Positions 16,677-27,775 of a stretch of DNA of 64,000 bases are shown here, piece by piece. A program made the translations under genes and the position numbers. The notes below the pieces were generated by a model. The model was not told the DNA's origin. It ran no database searches and was given only the letters and a program-made list of their open reading frames with translations. Origin of the DNA: Myxococcales bacterium 68-20 (GTDB lineage Bacteria > Myxococcota_A > Polyangia > Polyangiales > Polyangiaceae); NCBI GenBank assembly GCA_001899635.1, contig MKVQ01000031.1:1-64000 (forward strand), in the 5' to 3' direction. Position 1 is the stretch's first letter. Every line of letters starts with the position of its first letter.

Positions 16677-18158
16677 TCACGTCCCGCAGAACGTATGCCG
16701 CACGCGCTCTTCCGGCAGCGGGGGCTCGGCGAGATAGGCGAAGTCGGGCTGATCGTCGTACGGACGCTCGAGGACGCGCGTCAGGGTCTCGAACGGCTCG
16801 AAGTCCGCGCGGCGGACGGCCGCCTCGATGACCTCTTCGATGCGATGGTTGCGCGGGATGAACGCGGGGTTCGCGAGCCGCATCGCACGGGCGCGTGCCT
16901 CGGGAGCGACGTCCTCGCCCGCCAGCCTGCGGCGCCACGACTCCGCCCAGTCGCGGAACGCGCCGGGCTCCGCGAAGGACGACGCGATCGCCTCGTCCGC
17001 CGCAGGATCGGCCGCGGACGCGCAGAGCCGGCGGAAGAAGAGCGTGTAGTCGACCTGATTCGCGGCGAGCCGCTCGAGCAGATCGGAGGCGAGCGCGAGG
17101 TCGTCCGCTTCTTCGTGTACGAGCCCGAGCTTCGATCGCAAGACGCTGGTGTGCGCCGCTTCGAGGAGCGAGGGGAAGCGATTCAGCAGATCGGTCGCCA
17201 GGCGAACGGCCTCATCTTCCTCGTCGGCGAGGAGAGGCAAGAGGGCCTCCGCGAGCCGCGCGAGGTTCCATTGCGCGATGCGGGGCTGGTTCGCGAAAGC
17301 GTACCGGCCGCCGTGGTCGATGGAGCTGAACTTCTTCCGCGGATCGTACTCGTCGAGGAAGGCGCACGGGCCGTAGTCGATCGTCTCGCCGGAGATGGAC
17401 GTGTTGTCGGTGTTCATCACGCCGTGCACGAAGCCGACGCCCAGCCAGCGCGCGACGAGCCGCGCCTGGGCCTCGATCACGCGCTCGAGCAAAGCGAGCG
17501 CGTCGTTGCCGGTGCCGGTCGCGTCGGGGTAGTGCCGGGCGAGCGCGTAGGTCGCGAGCGTGGCGAGCGCCTCGCGATCGTCGCGAGCCGCGAAGAACTC
17601 GAACGTGCCGACGCGAATGTGGCTCGCCGCGACGCGCGTGAGCACGGCGCCCGGGAGCATCTCCTCCCGAGCGACGACCTCGCCCGTCGTCACGGCCGCG
17701 AGCGCACGCGTGGTCGGCACACCGAGCGCCGCCATCGCCTCGCTCACGACGTACTCGCGAAGCACGGGACCGAGCGCGGCGCGGCCGTCCCCACCGCGCG
17801 AGAACGGCGTCCGCCCGGCGCCCTTGAGCTGGACGTCGCGGCGCTTGCCGTCCGTGCCGACGACCTCGCCGAGCAAGATCGCCCGTCCGTCACCGAGCTG
17901 CCGGACGAAGCTCCCGAACTGGTGTCCGGCGTAGGCGAGCGCGATCGGCTCGGCGCCCTCGGGCAGCACGTTGCCCGCGAGCAGCTGAGCTCCCTCGGGA
18001 GATTCGAGCTCGGCCGGATCGAGCCCGAGCATCGACGCGAGCGCGCGGTTGACCTTCACGAGGCGAGGCTCGCGCACCTTCGTGGGAGCGACCCGCGCAT
18101 GGAAGCGATCGGGCAGACGCGCGTAGGTATTGTCGAACGTGAACGCCATCGCCGCCAT
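16677..18158 (-). CDS. selO: Protein adenylyltransferase SelO (YdiU/UPF0061)
   Basis: About 493 aa, matching SelO length. SelO is a pseudokinase that transfers AMP from ATP to Ser, Thr or Tyr of proteins, linked to redox stress. Family blocks are clear: [65 protein letters not shown] (Asn and Asp ligands for Mg-ATP) and [15 protein letters not shown]. The protein ends FCGT, with Cys third from the end where eukaryotic SELENOO has selenocysteine; the codon is TGC. The start is either the ATG ending at 18158 or the one ending at 18149; neither has a strong ribosome binding site. Confidence 0.92.
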   Translation of the reverse strand: MAAMAFTFDNTYARLPDRFHARVAPTKVREPRLVKVNRALASMLGLDPAELESPEGAQLLAGNVLPEGAEPIALAYAGHQFGSFVRQLGDGRAILLGEVVGTDGKRRDVQLKGAGRTPFSRGGDGRAALGPVLREYVVSEAMAALGVPTTRALAAVTTGEVVAREEMLPGAVLTRVAASHIRVGTFEFFAARDDREALATLATYALARHYPDATGTGNDALALLERVIEAQARLVARWLGVGFVHGVMNTDNTSISGETIDYGPCAFLDEYDPRKKFSSIDHGGRYAFANQPRIAQWNLARLAEALLPLLADEEDEAVRLATDLLNRFPSLLEAAHTSVLRSKLGLVHEEADDLALASDLLERLAANQVDYTLFFRRLCASAADPAADEAIASSFAEPGAFRDWAESWRRRLAGEDVAPEARARAMRLANPAFIPRNHRIEEVIEAAVRRADFEPFETLTRVLERPYDDQPDFAYLAEPPLPEERVRHTFCGT

Positions 18159-18419
18159 CACTAGCAGATGGCGAGCCTTCACGCGCCCGCCAGCCGATGT
18201 TCGGCGCCCACCCGATAGGCAGAGCGACAACCGGCTATCGTCGCATGGCTCCCGGCAGGGACGTCACCGACTGCGCATGAAATTCAAGGAGCGCCGAGAC
18301 GCACCTCTGCGGGTAGTTGGGGCGCGAGCTCCAAATTTGGCGGCGCCGACGCCACCGACTTCACGTTCGAGCCGAAGCGACCTCGAGCGTTGCCGAACAT
18401 GCGGTGCGCTTGGTCGTGA

Positions 18420-19910
18420 TCACTGCCGCGCGCACTGCATCTCGTCGAGCGAGCTCTGACCGCGAGGCAGCATGCAGCGAGTTCCGCTCGGGCAGCCGGC
18501 GGAATCGGCGCAGGCAACGCCACACACGCGACGGTTGGACGAGACGGCGATGCAGCGACTGTCGGCGGATCCGCAGTCCGCGTTCGACCGGCACGCCACC
18601 CCCACCTTCGAGACGTCGGCGAGCGGACTCACCTTCGGATTGTCGTCGATGCCATGAACGCCGTAGACGTGAACCCACGAACGCTCGCCGACCGCGTTCA
18701 TGCGCGAGAGGACGCTGTCCCACGAGCGGGGCACCCAGGTCCCGGAGCGCTGGTCGATGAACGAGTGGATGAACGAGATGACCTGGTTGGCCTTGCGCTG
18801 GATGGCCGAGTAGTTCCCGGTCGTGATGATGTCGGTGTTCGCGGGGTTCCTCGCCGGGTTCTCGTAGAGCTTGTCGGCGTAGCCGGTGTACGTCTCGCAA
18901 CCGTTGAAGAGATAGACCTGCTGCTTTCCGTTCGACTCGATGTCCTTGAACTTGCCCGCCGGGATCGCCACCCGCGCCGGCTTGTAGGCGAAGACGACGC
19001 CGGAGTAGTCGAGCGAGCGGCCCGCGTGACCGTCGTAGATCACGACGTCCGCGCTCTTCATGCTCTCCTTGTAGGCGTCGATGAGCGGCTGGCGCATCTC
19101 GGACGTGGTCATGTCCACGTGGAAGAGACGCACGCGCACGTCGACGGACTCGCCCTTCACGTTGATCCGACTCGTGAACGGGGGCGAGTCGATCGCGAGC
19201 TCCGCGAAGCTGCGCACCGGAGAGCGGAAGCCGGAGGCAACGAGGTCGTCGTAGATCGAGCGCGCGTGCTCGATGTCCTGCGGCGGATCGTGGTGGTCGC
19301 CGCCGACGTGCACGGCGATGTCGAGGCCGCCCTCGAAGAGCTCGAGGTACTTCGGGTACGCGTTGCGGCTTCGCTCGACCGGCGTGAGGACGATCTCGAG
19401 CTGCTGGCTTTCGCCGTCGACGCTCGCCGTCACCGGGAGGAACTTCTTCCCGCCCTCGATCCGGAGCGGCAGCTTCTGCTCGAGATCGTTCACCCCGGCG
19501 AACTCGCCGCTGACGACCATCTCGTAGCGGGCGCCGTCTTCGCTCGCCTTCAGGTCCGAGTACGTCGCGCTCGCCTGCCGGAACTGGATGACGAGCCCGG
19601 CACGCGTGAGGCGCTGAGCTTCGGGCCAGATGCGATCGAGCTCGGCGGAGATCGCCGACGTCACCGTCGTGCGGAGCGCCTCGGCGCGCGCGACGACGGC
19701 GAGCTCCCTCGCCTCCCCCTCCAGATCTTGCGCCGCGGCCGGCGCCGCGAACCTCACCGTGGTGGAGAGCGTGAACTCCTGCCCCGCGGTGCTCCGATAG
19801 TTGATCTCATCGGACGACGAGTCGGTCTCCTCGACCTCGGTCGCACAAGCGGTCGCCAGGAGCGCGGGGACGGTGAGCGCGAACGCGAGGCGTCGCCAGG
19901 AGGGGAGCAT
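18420..19910 (-). CDS. Caspase/CHAT-like lipoprotein, putative clan CD peptidase
   Basis: About 496 aa. N-terminal lipoprotein signal (ALTVPALLATAC, Cys21-22). Residues about 190-350 read like a caspase-fold core: DIAVHVGGDHHDP opens it, ADVVIYDGHAGRSL carries a His (H295) after a hydrophobic strand, and QVYLFNGCETYTGY carries a Cys (C338) after the next core strand, as in CHAT and gingipain-type peptidases. The C-terminus is Cys-rich (CRSNADCGSADSRC, CADSAGCPSGTRC), common in myxobacterial surface proteins. Activity is inference; no substrate is known. An in-frame ATG lies slightly upstream. Family known: clan CD uses a His/Cys dyad; seen: H295 and C338 in the right order. Confidence 0.6.
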   Translation of the reverse strand: MLPSWRRLAFALTVPALLATACATEVEETDSSSDEINYRSTAGQEFTLSTTVRFAAPAAAQDLEGEARELAVVARAEALRTTVTSAISAELDRIWPEAQRLTRAGLVIQFRQASATYSDLKASEDGARYEMVVSGEFAGVNDLEQKLPLRIEGGKKFLPVTASVDGESQQLEIVLTPVERSRNAYPKYLELFEGGLDIAVHVGGDHHDPPQDIEHARSIYDDLVASGFRSPVRSFAELAIDSPPFTSRINVKGESVDVRVRLFHVDMTTSEMRQPLIDAYKESMKSADVVIYDGHAGRSLDYSGVVFAYKPARVAIPAGKFKDIESNGKQQVYLFNGCETYTGYADKLYENPARNPANTDIITTGNYSAIQRKANQVISFIHSFIDQRSGTWVPRSWDSVLSRMNAVGERSWVHVYGVHGIDDNPKVSPLADVSKVGVACRSNADCGSADSRCIAVSSNRRVCGVACADSAGCPSGTRCMLPRGQSSLDEMQCARQ

Positions 19911-20115
19911 GGCAGGCGCCGAGCACGCGACATGCCACCATGTGGGACACATGAATGCGCGGGGTTTCGCCGGCATTCGTCGACGCGAGGCGGCTCCCTG
20001 ATGCTTCGATGATCCGGGGCAAGGCCTCAGATCCCGCCATCGAGAGAGACACGCTACGGCCTCGTCGACCTCCCGGGCGATGGCAACGAGACGCGAGACG
20101 CCAGGCGCGGCTCGC

Positions 20116-21954
20116 TCACGCCGCTTCGGGGGCAGGTCGCCCCGCAGCGGCTCCGTCGCCGCTCTGGCCAGGACGTCCGTCGATCTCCTCGATCGCCGTG
20201 ATGCGAGCGCCGACGTCGAGAGCCAGCACGTCGACGCGCTCGCGTGGGCGGAGGAGGCGTCCAGGCCGACCGACCTCCGGACCACGGAGCTGGATGTCGA
20301 TCGCAGGCGCGTCGCCGACGGCACGAACGACGTGGAGGCTCGCAAGGCCGTCCGCCTCGACGAGCTCCTCGTGCGCGAGGAGGCTCCGCGAGACGAGCTC
20401 CACGGAGCGTGCGCCGCCGGAGCCTTGCTCGAGCTCGCGGAAGCGGAGCTCCTCGAGCCTGCCCTCGATCGCCTTGCCGAGCATGCGGTGCGGATGCGCG
20501 TGGATCGGCGTCACCGATCCCGCCTCGCGGACGACCGCGACGAGCGCCCAGCCCGACTTCCCCTCCCAGTACGTGAGCCAGCGACAGCCCTCGCCGTGAC
20601 CGAGCGGGCTCGTCCGTGCCGGAATGAGCTCGCCAATCGAGGGGCTCAGCAGATCGAGCAGACGCCGGAGGAAAACGTCGTCGATCGAGCCAGCTTCCTC
20701 GCGCCGGTCGAGGAGGACCGTCGCCTCCTCGAGGGTGAGGAGCTCGCCGCTCTCGAAGCGTCGCTCGATCGCCTGCGCACGTGCCTTCTTGCCCGCAAAG
20801 ATGCGGTGGAGGACGAACGTCGTGACGAGCGCGACGGCTCCGATCGCAATCGCGATGCCGGCTCTGTCGCGCGCGAGAAACGCGATCATCGTGACCGTGA
20901 GTCCCGCCATCCAGACCGAAGCGCCGGCGCCGACGAAGAGCGCGCGGATGCTCGAGCCGAGGATCGTTCGGACCGAGAGGTGGAGCCCGATGCCGGCGGC
21001 GACCGCCGACATGAGGACATCGAGGACGAAGCGGTTCGCGGAGATGAGCATCTTCCACGCGGCGACCTCGCCGAAGACGCGATCGCCCGTGGCCCGGACG
21101 ATCGCGAGGACGACGTACCCGACGATGAAGCCGGGCAGCGCGTCGACGATGCTCTTCACGAGCTGGTTCGATCGCGGCGCCGACTGACGTGCATCCCTGC
21201 GCGCGAGGGCAATCGCCACGAGGACGGGGGCGAGGAGGAGGATGCGCGCGGACTTCGACGCCGCCGCCATCACGCCGCCGCTCTCACCCATCTGCGCTCC
21301 GACCGCGACTGCGCTCGAGAGGTCGTTGACGGCGAGGCCGCTCCAGAGCCCGGCGAACGACGGATCGAGACCGATCGCCAGCGCGATCGTGCGGAACGAG
21401 AGCATCGCGGTGACGCTGAAGAGGAACGTGATGCCAATCGCGACGCCCTGCTCCTCGCGATGCGCTCCACACGCGGGGGCGATCGCGTTCACGGCCGATG
21501 CTCCGCAGATCATCGTCCCGCCGGCAACGAGATCGACGAGCGGCCTGCGAACACGGAGCGCGACGCCGAGGAGATGGGAGACGAAGAACGCGCTCGGGAC
21601 CGACGCTGCGGCGACGATGAAAATCGTGGCGATCTCGGTCTTGCCGAAGAACGACGTCTGCACCTTCATCCCCATCAGGATGATCGAGAGGCGCAGCACC
21701 CACTTGCCGGTGAAGCGGAGGCCCGATGCATACCGGTCGGGCTCGCGCTCCTTGCCGACGGGGCCGACGCCCACGAGCCGCCCGAGCGGGGTATTGAGAA
21801 CGAGCGCGCCGAGGAAGAGCGCGATGAGGACATCGGAGAGGAGCGGCGACGGCGGCAGGACCTTCACCGTGGCGACGGCAACAGCCCCGATCGCGAGGGC
21901 AAGCGCGATGCCGGGGACGTCGGCTCGCCTGGGAAGCCACTGGGGTCGTTTCAT
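20116..21954 (-). CDS. YeiH-type putative sulfate exporter fused to cysteine-dioxygenase-like cupin
   Basis: 612 aa, against about 350 for ordinary YeiH/UPF0324. Residues 10-390 are a polytopic membrane domain with the YeiH blocks LIALFLGALVLNT, RLSIILMGMKV, DLVAGGTMICGASAVNAIAP and GLHLSVRTI. Residues about 400-570 are soluble and resemble type I cysteine dioxygenase: SVTPIHAHPHR supplies H485 and H487, GKAIEGRLEELRF follows as in the cupin strand, and a third His (H541) sits in SLHVVRAVG. Cysteine dioxygenase makes cysteine sulfinate, which breaks down to sulfite. The divergent neighbour is a sulfite dehydrogenase, so cysteine oxidation, sulfite oxidation and anion export appear linked. Start: ATG ending at 21954. 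Confidence 0.85.
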   Translation of the reverse strand: MKRPQWLPRRADVPGIALALAIGAVAVATVKVLPPSPLLSDVLIALFLGALVLNTPLGRLVGVGPVGKEREPDRYASGLRFTGKWVLRLSIILMGMKVQTSFFGKTEIATIFIVAAASVPSAFFVSHLLGVALRVRRPLVDLVAGGTMICGASAVNAIAPACGAHREEQGVAIGITFLFSVTAMLSFRTIALAIGLDPSFAGLWSGLAVNDLSSAVAVGAQMGESGGVMAAASKSARILLLAPVLVAIALARRDARQSAPRSNQLVKSIVDALPGFIVGYVVLAIVRATGDRVFGEVAAWKMLISANRFVLDVLMSAVAAGIGLHLSVRTILGSSIRALFVGAGASVWMAGLTVTMIAFLARDRAGIAIAIGAVALVTTFVLHRIFAGKKARAQAIERRFESGELLTLEEATVLLDRREEAGSIDDVFLRRLLDLLSPSIGELIPARTSPLGHGEGCRWLTYWEGKSGWALVAVVREAGSVTPIHAHPHRMLGKAIEGRLEELRFRELEQGSGGARSVELVSRSLLAHEELVEADGLASLHVVRAVGDAPAIDIQLRGPEVGRPGRLLRPRERVDVLALDVGARITAIEEIDGRPGQSGDGAAAGRPAPEAA

Positions 21955-22080
21955 TGCTCGCTTCCTGACTCGTCTCTCTCGACCTACGTCACTCGCCCGC
22001 GGCGACCGCGCCCTGCGAGCGGCCGTCTCATAGCACGGCCCCCGTGTCTCCCTTGACCCCGGCGCGCAGTCGTCGTTTTG

Positions 22081-23217
22081 ATGCACCGCATGATCGGCCG
22101 GCGCAGGCTCCTCGAAGCGGCAGGCGTCGCGCTCGCGTTCTCTCCGCGGAGCGCCCTCGCCGACGAGCTCCTCCGTCAGGGACGCGAGCCCCAGAACCTC
22201 GCGACCCCGACGGGGCTCTACGACCGCCTCATCACCCCGACGCCGTCGTTCTTCGTCCGGAGCCACTTCGGTCCCCCGGCGCTCGACCCGAACCGCGCAG
22301 TCAGCGTCGAAGGGCTCGTCGCGAGCAAGCTCTCGCTGTCCGCCGCGGATCTGAAGAAGACGTTCCCCGCCGTGACCGTCACCGCGGTCCTCCAGTGCGC
22401 GGGCAACGGCCGCGCGCTTCACGTCCCGCGAGTCCCCGGGCTCCAGTGGCAACATGGCGCCGTGGGTCAGGCGACCTTCACGGGAGCCCGCCTCCGCGAT
22501 GTCCTCCAGAAGGCCGGGCTCGGCGCGGAGCACGCGAAGGGAACGCACGTGCATGTGCTCGGAGCCGATGCGCCGCCGAAGCCGTCGACGCCGCCGTTCC
22601 TCAGGAGCATTCCCATCGAGCGCGCGCTCGACCCGAGCACGCTCGTCGCGTGGGCGATGAACGGCGAGGACCTCACGCTCGCGCATGGCGCGCCGCTCCG
22701 GCTCGTCGTCCCCGGATGGGCGGGCGATCACTGGGTGAAGTGGCTCGTGCGCCTAGCGGTGCAGAAAGAGGAGGCGAAGGGCTTCTTCATGGAGACCGCG
22801 TACCGGATGCCGACCGAGAAGGTCGAGCCCGGCTCCGTGGTGCCGCCGGAGAAGATGCGCCCCGCGACGACGTTCCCGATCAAGTCGATCATCGGCGCGC
22901 CGCTGGACGGCTCGCGCACGCCGAAGGGACCGCAGAAGGTCGTCGGCGTGGCGTTCTCGGGCGACGCGCCGATCGCCAAGGTCGAGGTTTCCCTCGACGA
23001 CGGCAAGACCTGGCGCCCGGCAAAGCTCGAAGGCGAGCCGGGCGTCGGACGCTGGGTCGTCTTCGAGTACCGATTCGAGCAGAAGGAGCCCGGGCGCGTC
23101 CGCGCGCTCGCCCGCGCGACGGATCGAAAGGGCAACGCGCAGCCCGAGCGCGCTGCGTGGAACCCGAGCGGCTACTTCTGGAACGCGTGGCACGCGGTCT
23201 CGTGGGAGGTCACGTGA
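22081..23217 (+). CDS. sorA: Sulfite dehydrogenase / sulfite oxidase molybdenum subunit
   Basis: About 378 aa. Twin-arginine-like start (GRRRLLEAAGVALAF) predicts Tat export of a folded cofactor enzyme. Residues 40-230 hold the sulfite-oxidase fold, with the molybdenum-ligand Cys (C106) in VLQCAGNGR, then HGAVGQATFTGARLRDVL and LVVPGWAGDHWVKWL. Residues 265-375 form the C-terminal Mo-co dimerisation domain (GVAFSGDAPIAKVEVSLDDGKTW). It oxidises sulfite to sulfate in the periplasm using the Mo cofactor. The next gene, overlapping by GTGA, is a dihaem cytochrome that would accept the electrons. A TTG at 22078 is an alternative start. Confidence 0.9.
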   Translation: MHRMIGRRRLLEAAGVALAFSPRSALADELLRQGREPQNLATPTGLYDRLITPTPSFFVRSHFGPPALDPNRAVSVEGLVASKLSLSAADLKKTFPAVTVTAVLQCAGNGRALHVPRVPGLQWQHGAVGQATFTGARLRDVLQKAGLGAEHAKGTHVHVLGADAPPKPSTPPFLRSIPIERALDPSTLVAWAMNGEDLTLAHGAPLRLVVPGWAGDHWVKWLVRLAVQKEEAKGFFMETAYRMPTEKVEPGSVVPPEKMRPATTFPIKSIIGAPLDGSRTPKGPQKVVGVAFSGDAPIAKVEVSLDDGKTWRPAKLEGEPGVGRWVVFEYRFEQKEPGRVRALARATDRKGNAQPERAAWNPSGYFWNAWHAVSWEVT

Positions 23218-23885
23218 GCTCCCTCCTCCGATCGACGACCGCGATCGCGTTCGTCCTCGCCGCCATGACGGCGTGCTCGAAGGACAAGCTCCTCGGGCTT
23301 CCGTCCGACGCCGCAGCCACGAGCACCGCCACCACTGCAGCCGACGCCGCTCCGCCGGTCGTCGCCGCACGGACGGGCCTCTCGCCGGAGGAGGGCCGCG
23401 CGCTCGTGAAGGGGGCCTGCCTCTCCTGCCACTCGGAGGAGATGCTCGCGCAGCAGCGCCTCACCGAAGCGCAGTGGACGAAGACCGTGACCAAGATGGT
23501 CGCCTGGGGCGCGAACCTCGAGCCGAACGACACCGCACCGCTCACGGCGTGGCTCGCGGCGACCTACGGTCCCGACGCCGGTCCGTACACGGCGGCCCCG
23601 ATCGACGTCGATGCGGCAGCCGCCGAGATCGCTCCCCTGCCCGACGGCCCGTACGCGAACGGCGATCCCGAGCGCGGCCGCGCGATCTACACGGACAAGT
23701 GCTCGGGCTGTCATGGTCCCGAGGCGCGCGGGCACATCGGCGTCCTCCTCGTCGACCGCCCCTTCCTCTACCACGCGGCGAGCTTCGCCGAGACGGTACG
23801 ACGCGGCCGCGGAAAGATGATGCCCATCGCGATGACGGACGCGGAGCTCGCCGACGTGCTCGCGCATCTCCGCCGGCTCCGTTGA
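23214..23885 (+). CDS. Dihaem c-type cytochrome lipoprotein, SorB-like
   Basis: 223 aa. Starts with GTG overlapping the sorA stop. Lipobox around MTACSK (Cys21). Two haem-binding motifs: C69LSCH73 and C163SGCH167. The second domain is a short class I cytochrome c (GDPERGRAIYTDKCSGCHG). It fits the electron acceptor of the upstream sulfite dehydrogenase, passing electrons to the respiratory chain. Known SorB proteins are usually monohaem, so the two-domain form may be lineage specific. Confidence 0.85.
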   Translation: MSSLLRSTTAIAFVLAAMTACSKDKLLGLPSDAAATSTATTAADAAPPVVAARTGLSPEEGRALVKGACLSCHSEEMLAQQRLTEAQWTKTVTKMVAWGANLEPNDTAPLTAWLAATYGPDAGPYTAAPIDVDAAAAEIAPLPDGPYANGDPERGRAIYTDKCSGCHGPEARGHIGVLLVDRPFLYHAASFAETVRRGRGKMMPIAMTDAELADVLAHLRRLR

Positions 23886-23931
23886 CGACGCGCGTTCTCG
23901 GGAGTGAAGCCGCCCAGGGGGCGCCCGCGGG

Positions 23932-25266
23932 CTACTTCGCGACCTTCAAGAGCGCGCCGGCTGTCGGAGTCGCTCCCCGCGCGACGTAGTAGACGTTGGT
24001 GTCGTCGATGCCGATTGGGCCGGGGTTCGTCGCGCCGCTGGCGAGGGTCTCCGCCTTCGTCCCGCAGCCTGCGACGAGATCGCGACAGACGCGGACCGTG
24101 CCGATGCTTCCGTTGGTCCAATAGGCGCCCGTGGCGTCCACGACGAGGCCATCGATCACCTGCTCGGCCGTCGCGATCACCTTCGGCGCGCCATTGCATC
24201 CCGTCGGGGCGCAAGCGAGGACGCGAGCCGTTGCGCCTCCATCGCGCCCCCAGTCGGCCCAGTAGACGACGTTGTCGTGGTGGGTGATGTGGCCGCTGAA
24301 GCTCGCTGTGATCGCCGGTGCAAGTCCGATCGGAGTGCCACAGTCCTGCGCACCGTCGTAGCCCGTGGCTCCCGCCGGCGGGCGCGGGCAGGTCTGCACG
24401 GTGGCTCCACCGGTATGGTCGTGAAGCGTCCACGCGTAGTGCGTCGGCGTCAGCGTGATGCTCGACGGCGTCTCTCTGTTCGACAGGATCCCGACGCTCG
24501 AACAGCTCGCCTGGAAGCAACGGTGGTTGCGATAAGGCGAGACGAAGACGTGCTCGCGTGCATCGGTCGCCACGCGCGTCGAGTTCCCGAGCACCCACGC
24601 CGGCGAGAGCGCATTCGTGTGGAGCGCAGGAATGAGCGGAGGCGTGCCGTCTACCGTGGCGCGATAGAGGTTCGTGTCCTGAGGCAACGAGGCGCTGGTC
24701 GTCTTCGCGAGCAGGAACGCATGCGCGCCGTCCGGGCTCAGCGAGAGCGAGCCTTCCACCGGCTGCCACTCGTCGCTCTGCCAGAGCCGCGTCGCTCCCT
24801 GACTGCATCCCTCCTTGCCACAACGGACGAGCCCGCGCTTCACGCTCATGACGACGACGCTGGGGCTCACGGCGAGCGCGGTCGGCGTGTCGAGCTGGTC
24901 GACGAGCGTGACGGTGCTGCATCTTCCCGCGCTGCACGAGCTCCCCGTCCCGCACGCGCGGTCACATCGTCCGCAGTGCTGCGCGCTGCTCTGCTTGTCG
25001 ACACACGCGGAGCCGCACGCCTCGAGCGGGGCGTCACACGTCACGGTCGAGGCATCCCCTCCGTCACCGGCTGTACCGTCGTCGTCGCGCGCTCCGTCGT
25101 CGCGCGCTCCATCGGCGGCACCACCGTCGGAGGTCAGGTCGGTTCCGCCGCCGCCGACGAAGACCCCAGGGTCGTCGCCGACACAAGCAGCGAGACTGAC
25201 GGCGACAGCCGCGACCACGAACGACGAAGCAAGCCAGACCCCCGAATGCCGACGTTCCAAGCGCAT
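23932..25266 (-). CDS. Cys-motif lipoprotein with propeller-like domain
   Basis: About 444 aa. Lipoprotein signal (VVAAVAVSLAAC), an Asp/Gly/Ala-rich spacer, one Cys module (ACGSACVDKQSSAQHCGRCD and ACGTGSSCSAGRC) related to the NCGGCG repeats, then roughly 330 residues of repeating strands (LSLSPDGAHAFLLAK, HITHHDNVVYWADWG, GLVVDATGAYWTNG, GIDDTNVYYVARG) that look like a beta-propeller. Function unknown; surface display is likely. Convergent with the sulfite dehydrogenase operon, 46 bp away. The ATG ending at 25266 is chosen because the signal peptide begins there. Confidence 0.72.
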   Translation of the reverse strand: MRLERRHSGVWLASSFVVAAVAVSLAACVGDDPGVFVGGGGTDLTSDGGAADGARDDGARDDDGTAGDGGDASTVTCDAPLEACGSACVDKQSSAQHCGRCDRACGTGSSCSAGRCSTVTLVDQLDTPTALAVSPSVVVMSVKRGLVRCGKEGCSQGATRLWQSDEWQPVEGSLSLSPDGAHAFLLAKTTSASLPQDTNLYRATVDGTPPLIPALHTNALSPAWVLGNSTRVATDAREHVFVSPYRNHRCFQASCSSVGILSNRETPSSITLTPTHYAWTLHDHTGGATVQTCPRPPAGATGYDGAQDCGTPIGLAPAITASFSGHITHHDNVVYWADWGRDGGATARVLACAPTGCNGAPKVIATAEQVIDGLVVDATGAYWTNGSIGTVRVCRDLVAGCGTKAETLASGATNPGPIGIDDTNVYYVARGATPTAGALLKVAK

Positions 25267-27488
<2,222 letters not shown>

Positions 27489-27503
27489 GCGCGCTCGCGA
27501 TCA

Positions 27504-27526
27504 CCCGCGGCGCTCGCCGCCCGCGG
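27504..27526 (+). terminator. GC-rich hairpin after pyrG
   Basis: CCGCGGCG pairs with CGCCG(C)CCGCGG across a 2-3 base loop, 16 bp after the pyrG stop. There is no T-run, so intrinsic termination is uncertain; it could still slow polymerase or protect the 3' end. Confidence 0.3.
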
Positions 27527-27775
27527 ATCATCCACGCCACCGCGTGACGACCGGCGCGTTGCCTTCGTCGCGGCGACGTACGCTCCGCTCTTCACCACGT
27601 CGACTTGCACCGCCCCGAGGACGGTGAAGACGATGATGGCTAGGGGCCGGATCCGTCCTCGTGCATGTCGAATGCTCGAGCCGCGCACACGCGCTCGCTC
27701 GCGGACGGCCGGATGTCGTCAAAAGCTGGGCAAGCCGTGACACGAATCTGACGCTACGTGCGGCACGGTGGGCGC

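Noticed and set aside
16677-16700. Selenocysteine codon in selO
   Set aside because: The codon is TGC, an ordinary Cys; no in-frame TGA precedes the stop.
16695-18164. Long plus-strand ORF opposite selO
   Set aside because: Shadow of selO caused by high GC; Arg/Glu-rich with no family match.
20080-22056. Plus-strand 658-aa ORF opposite the transporter-cupin gene
   Set aside because: Composition is charged and low-complexity; the minus strand has clear YeiH and cupin motifs.
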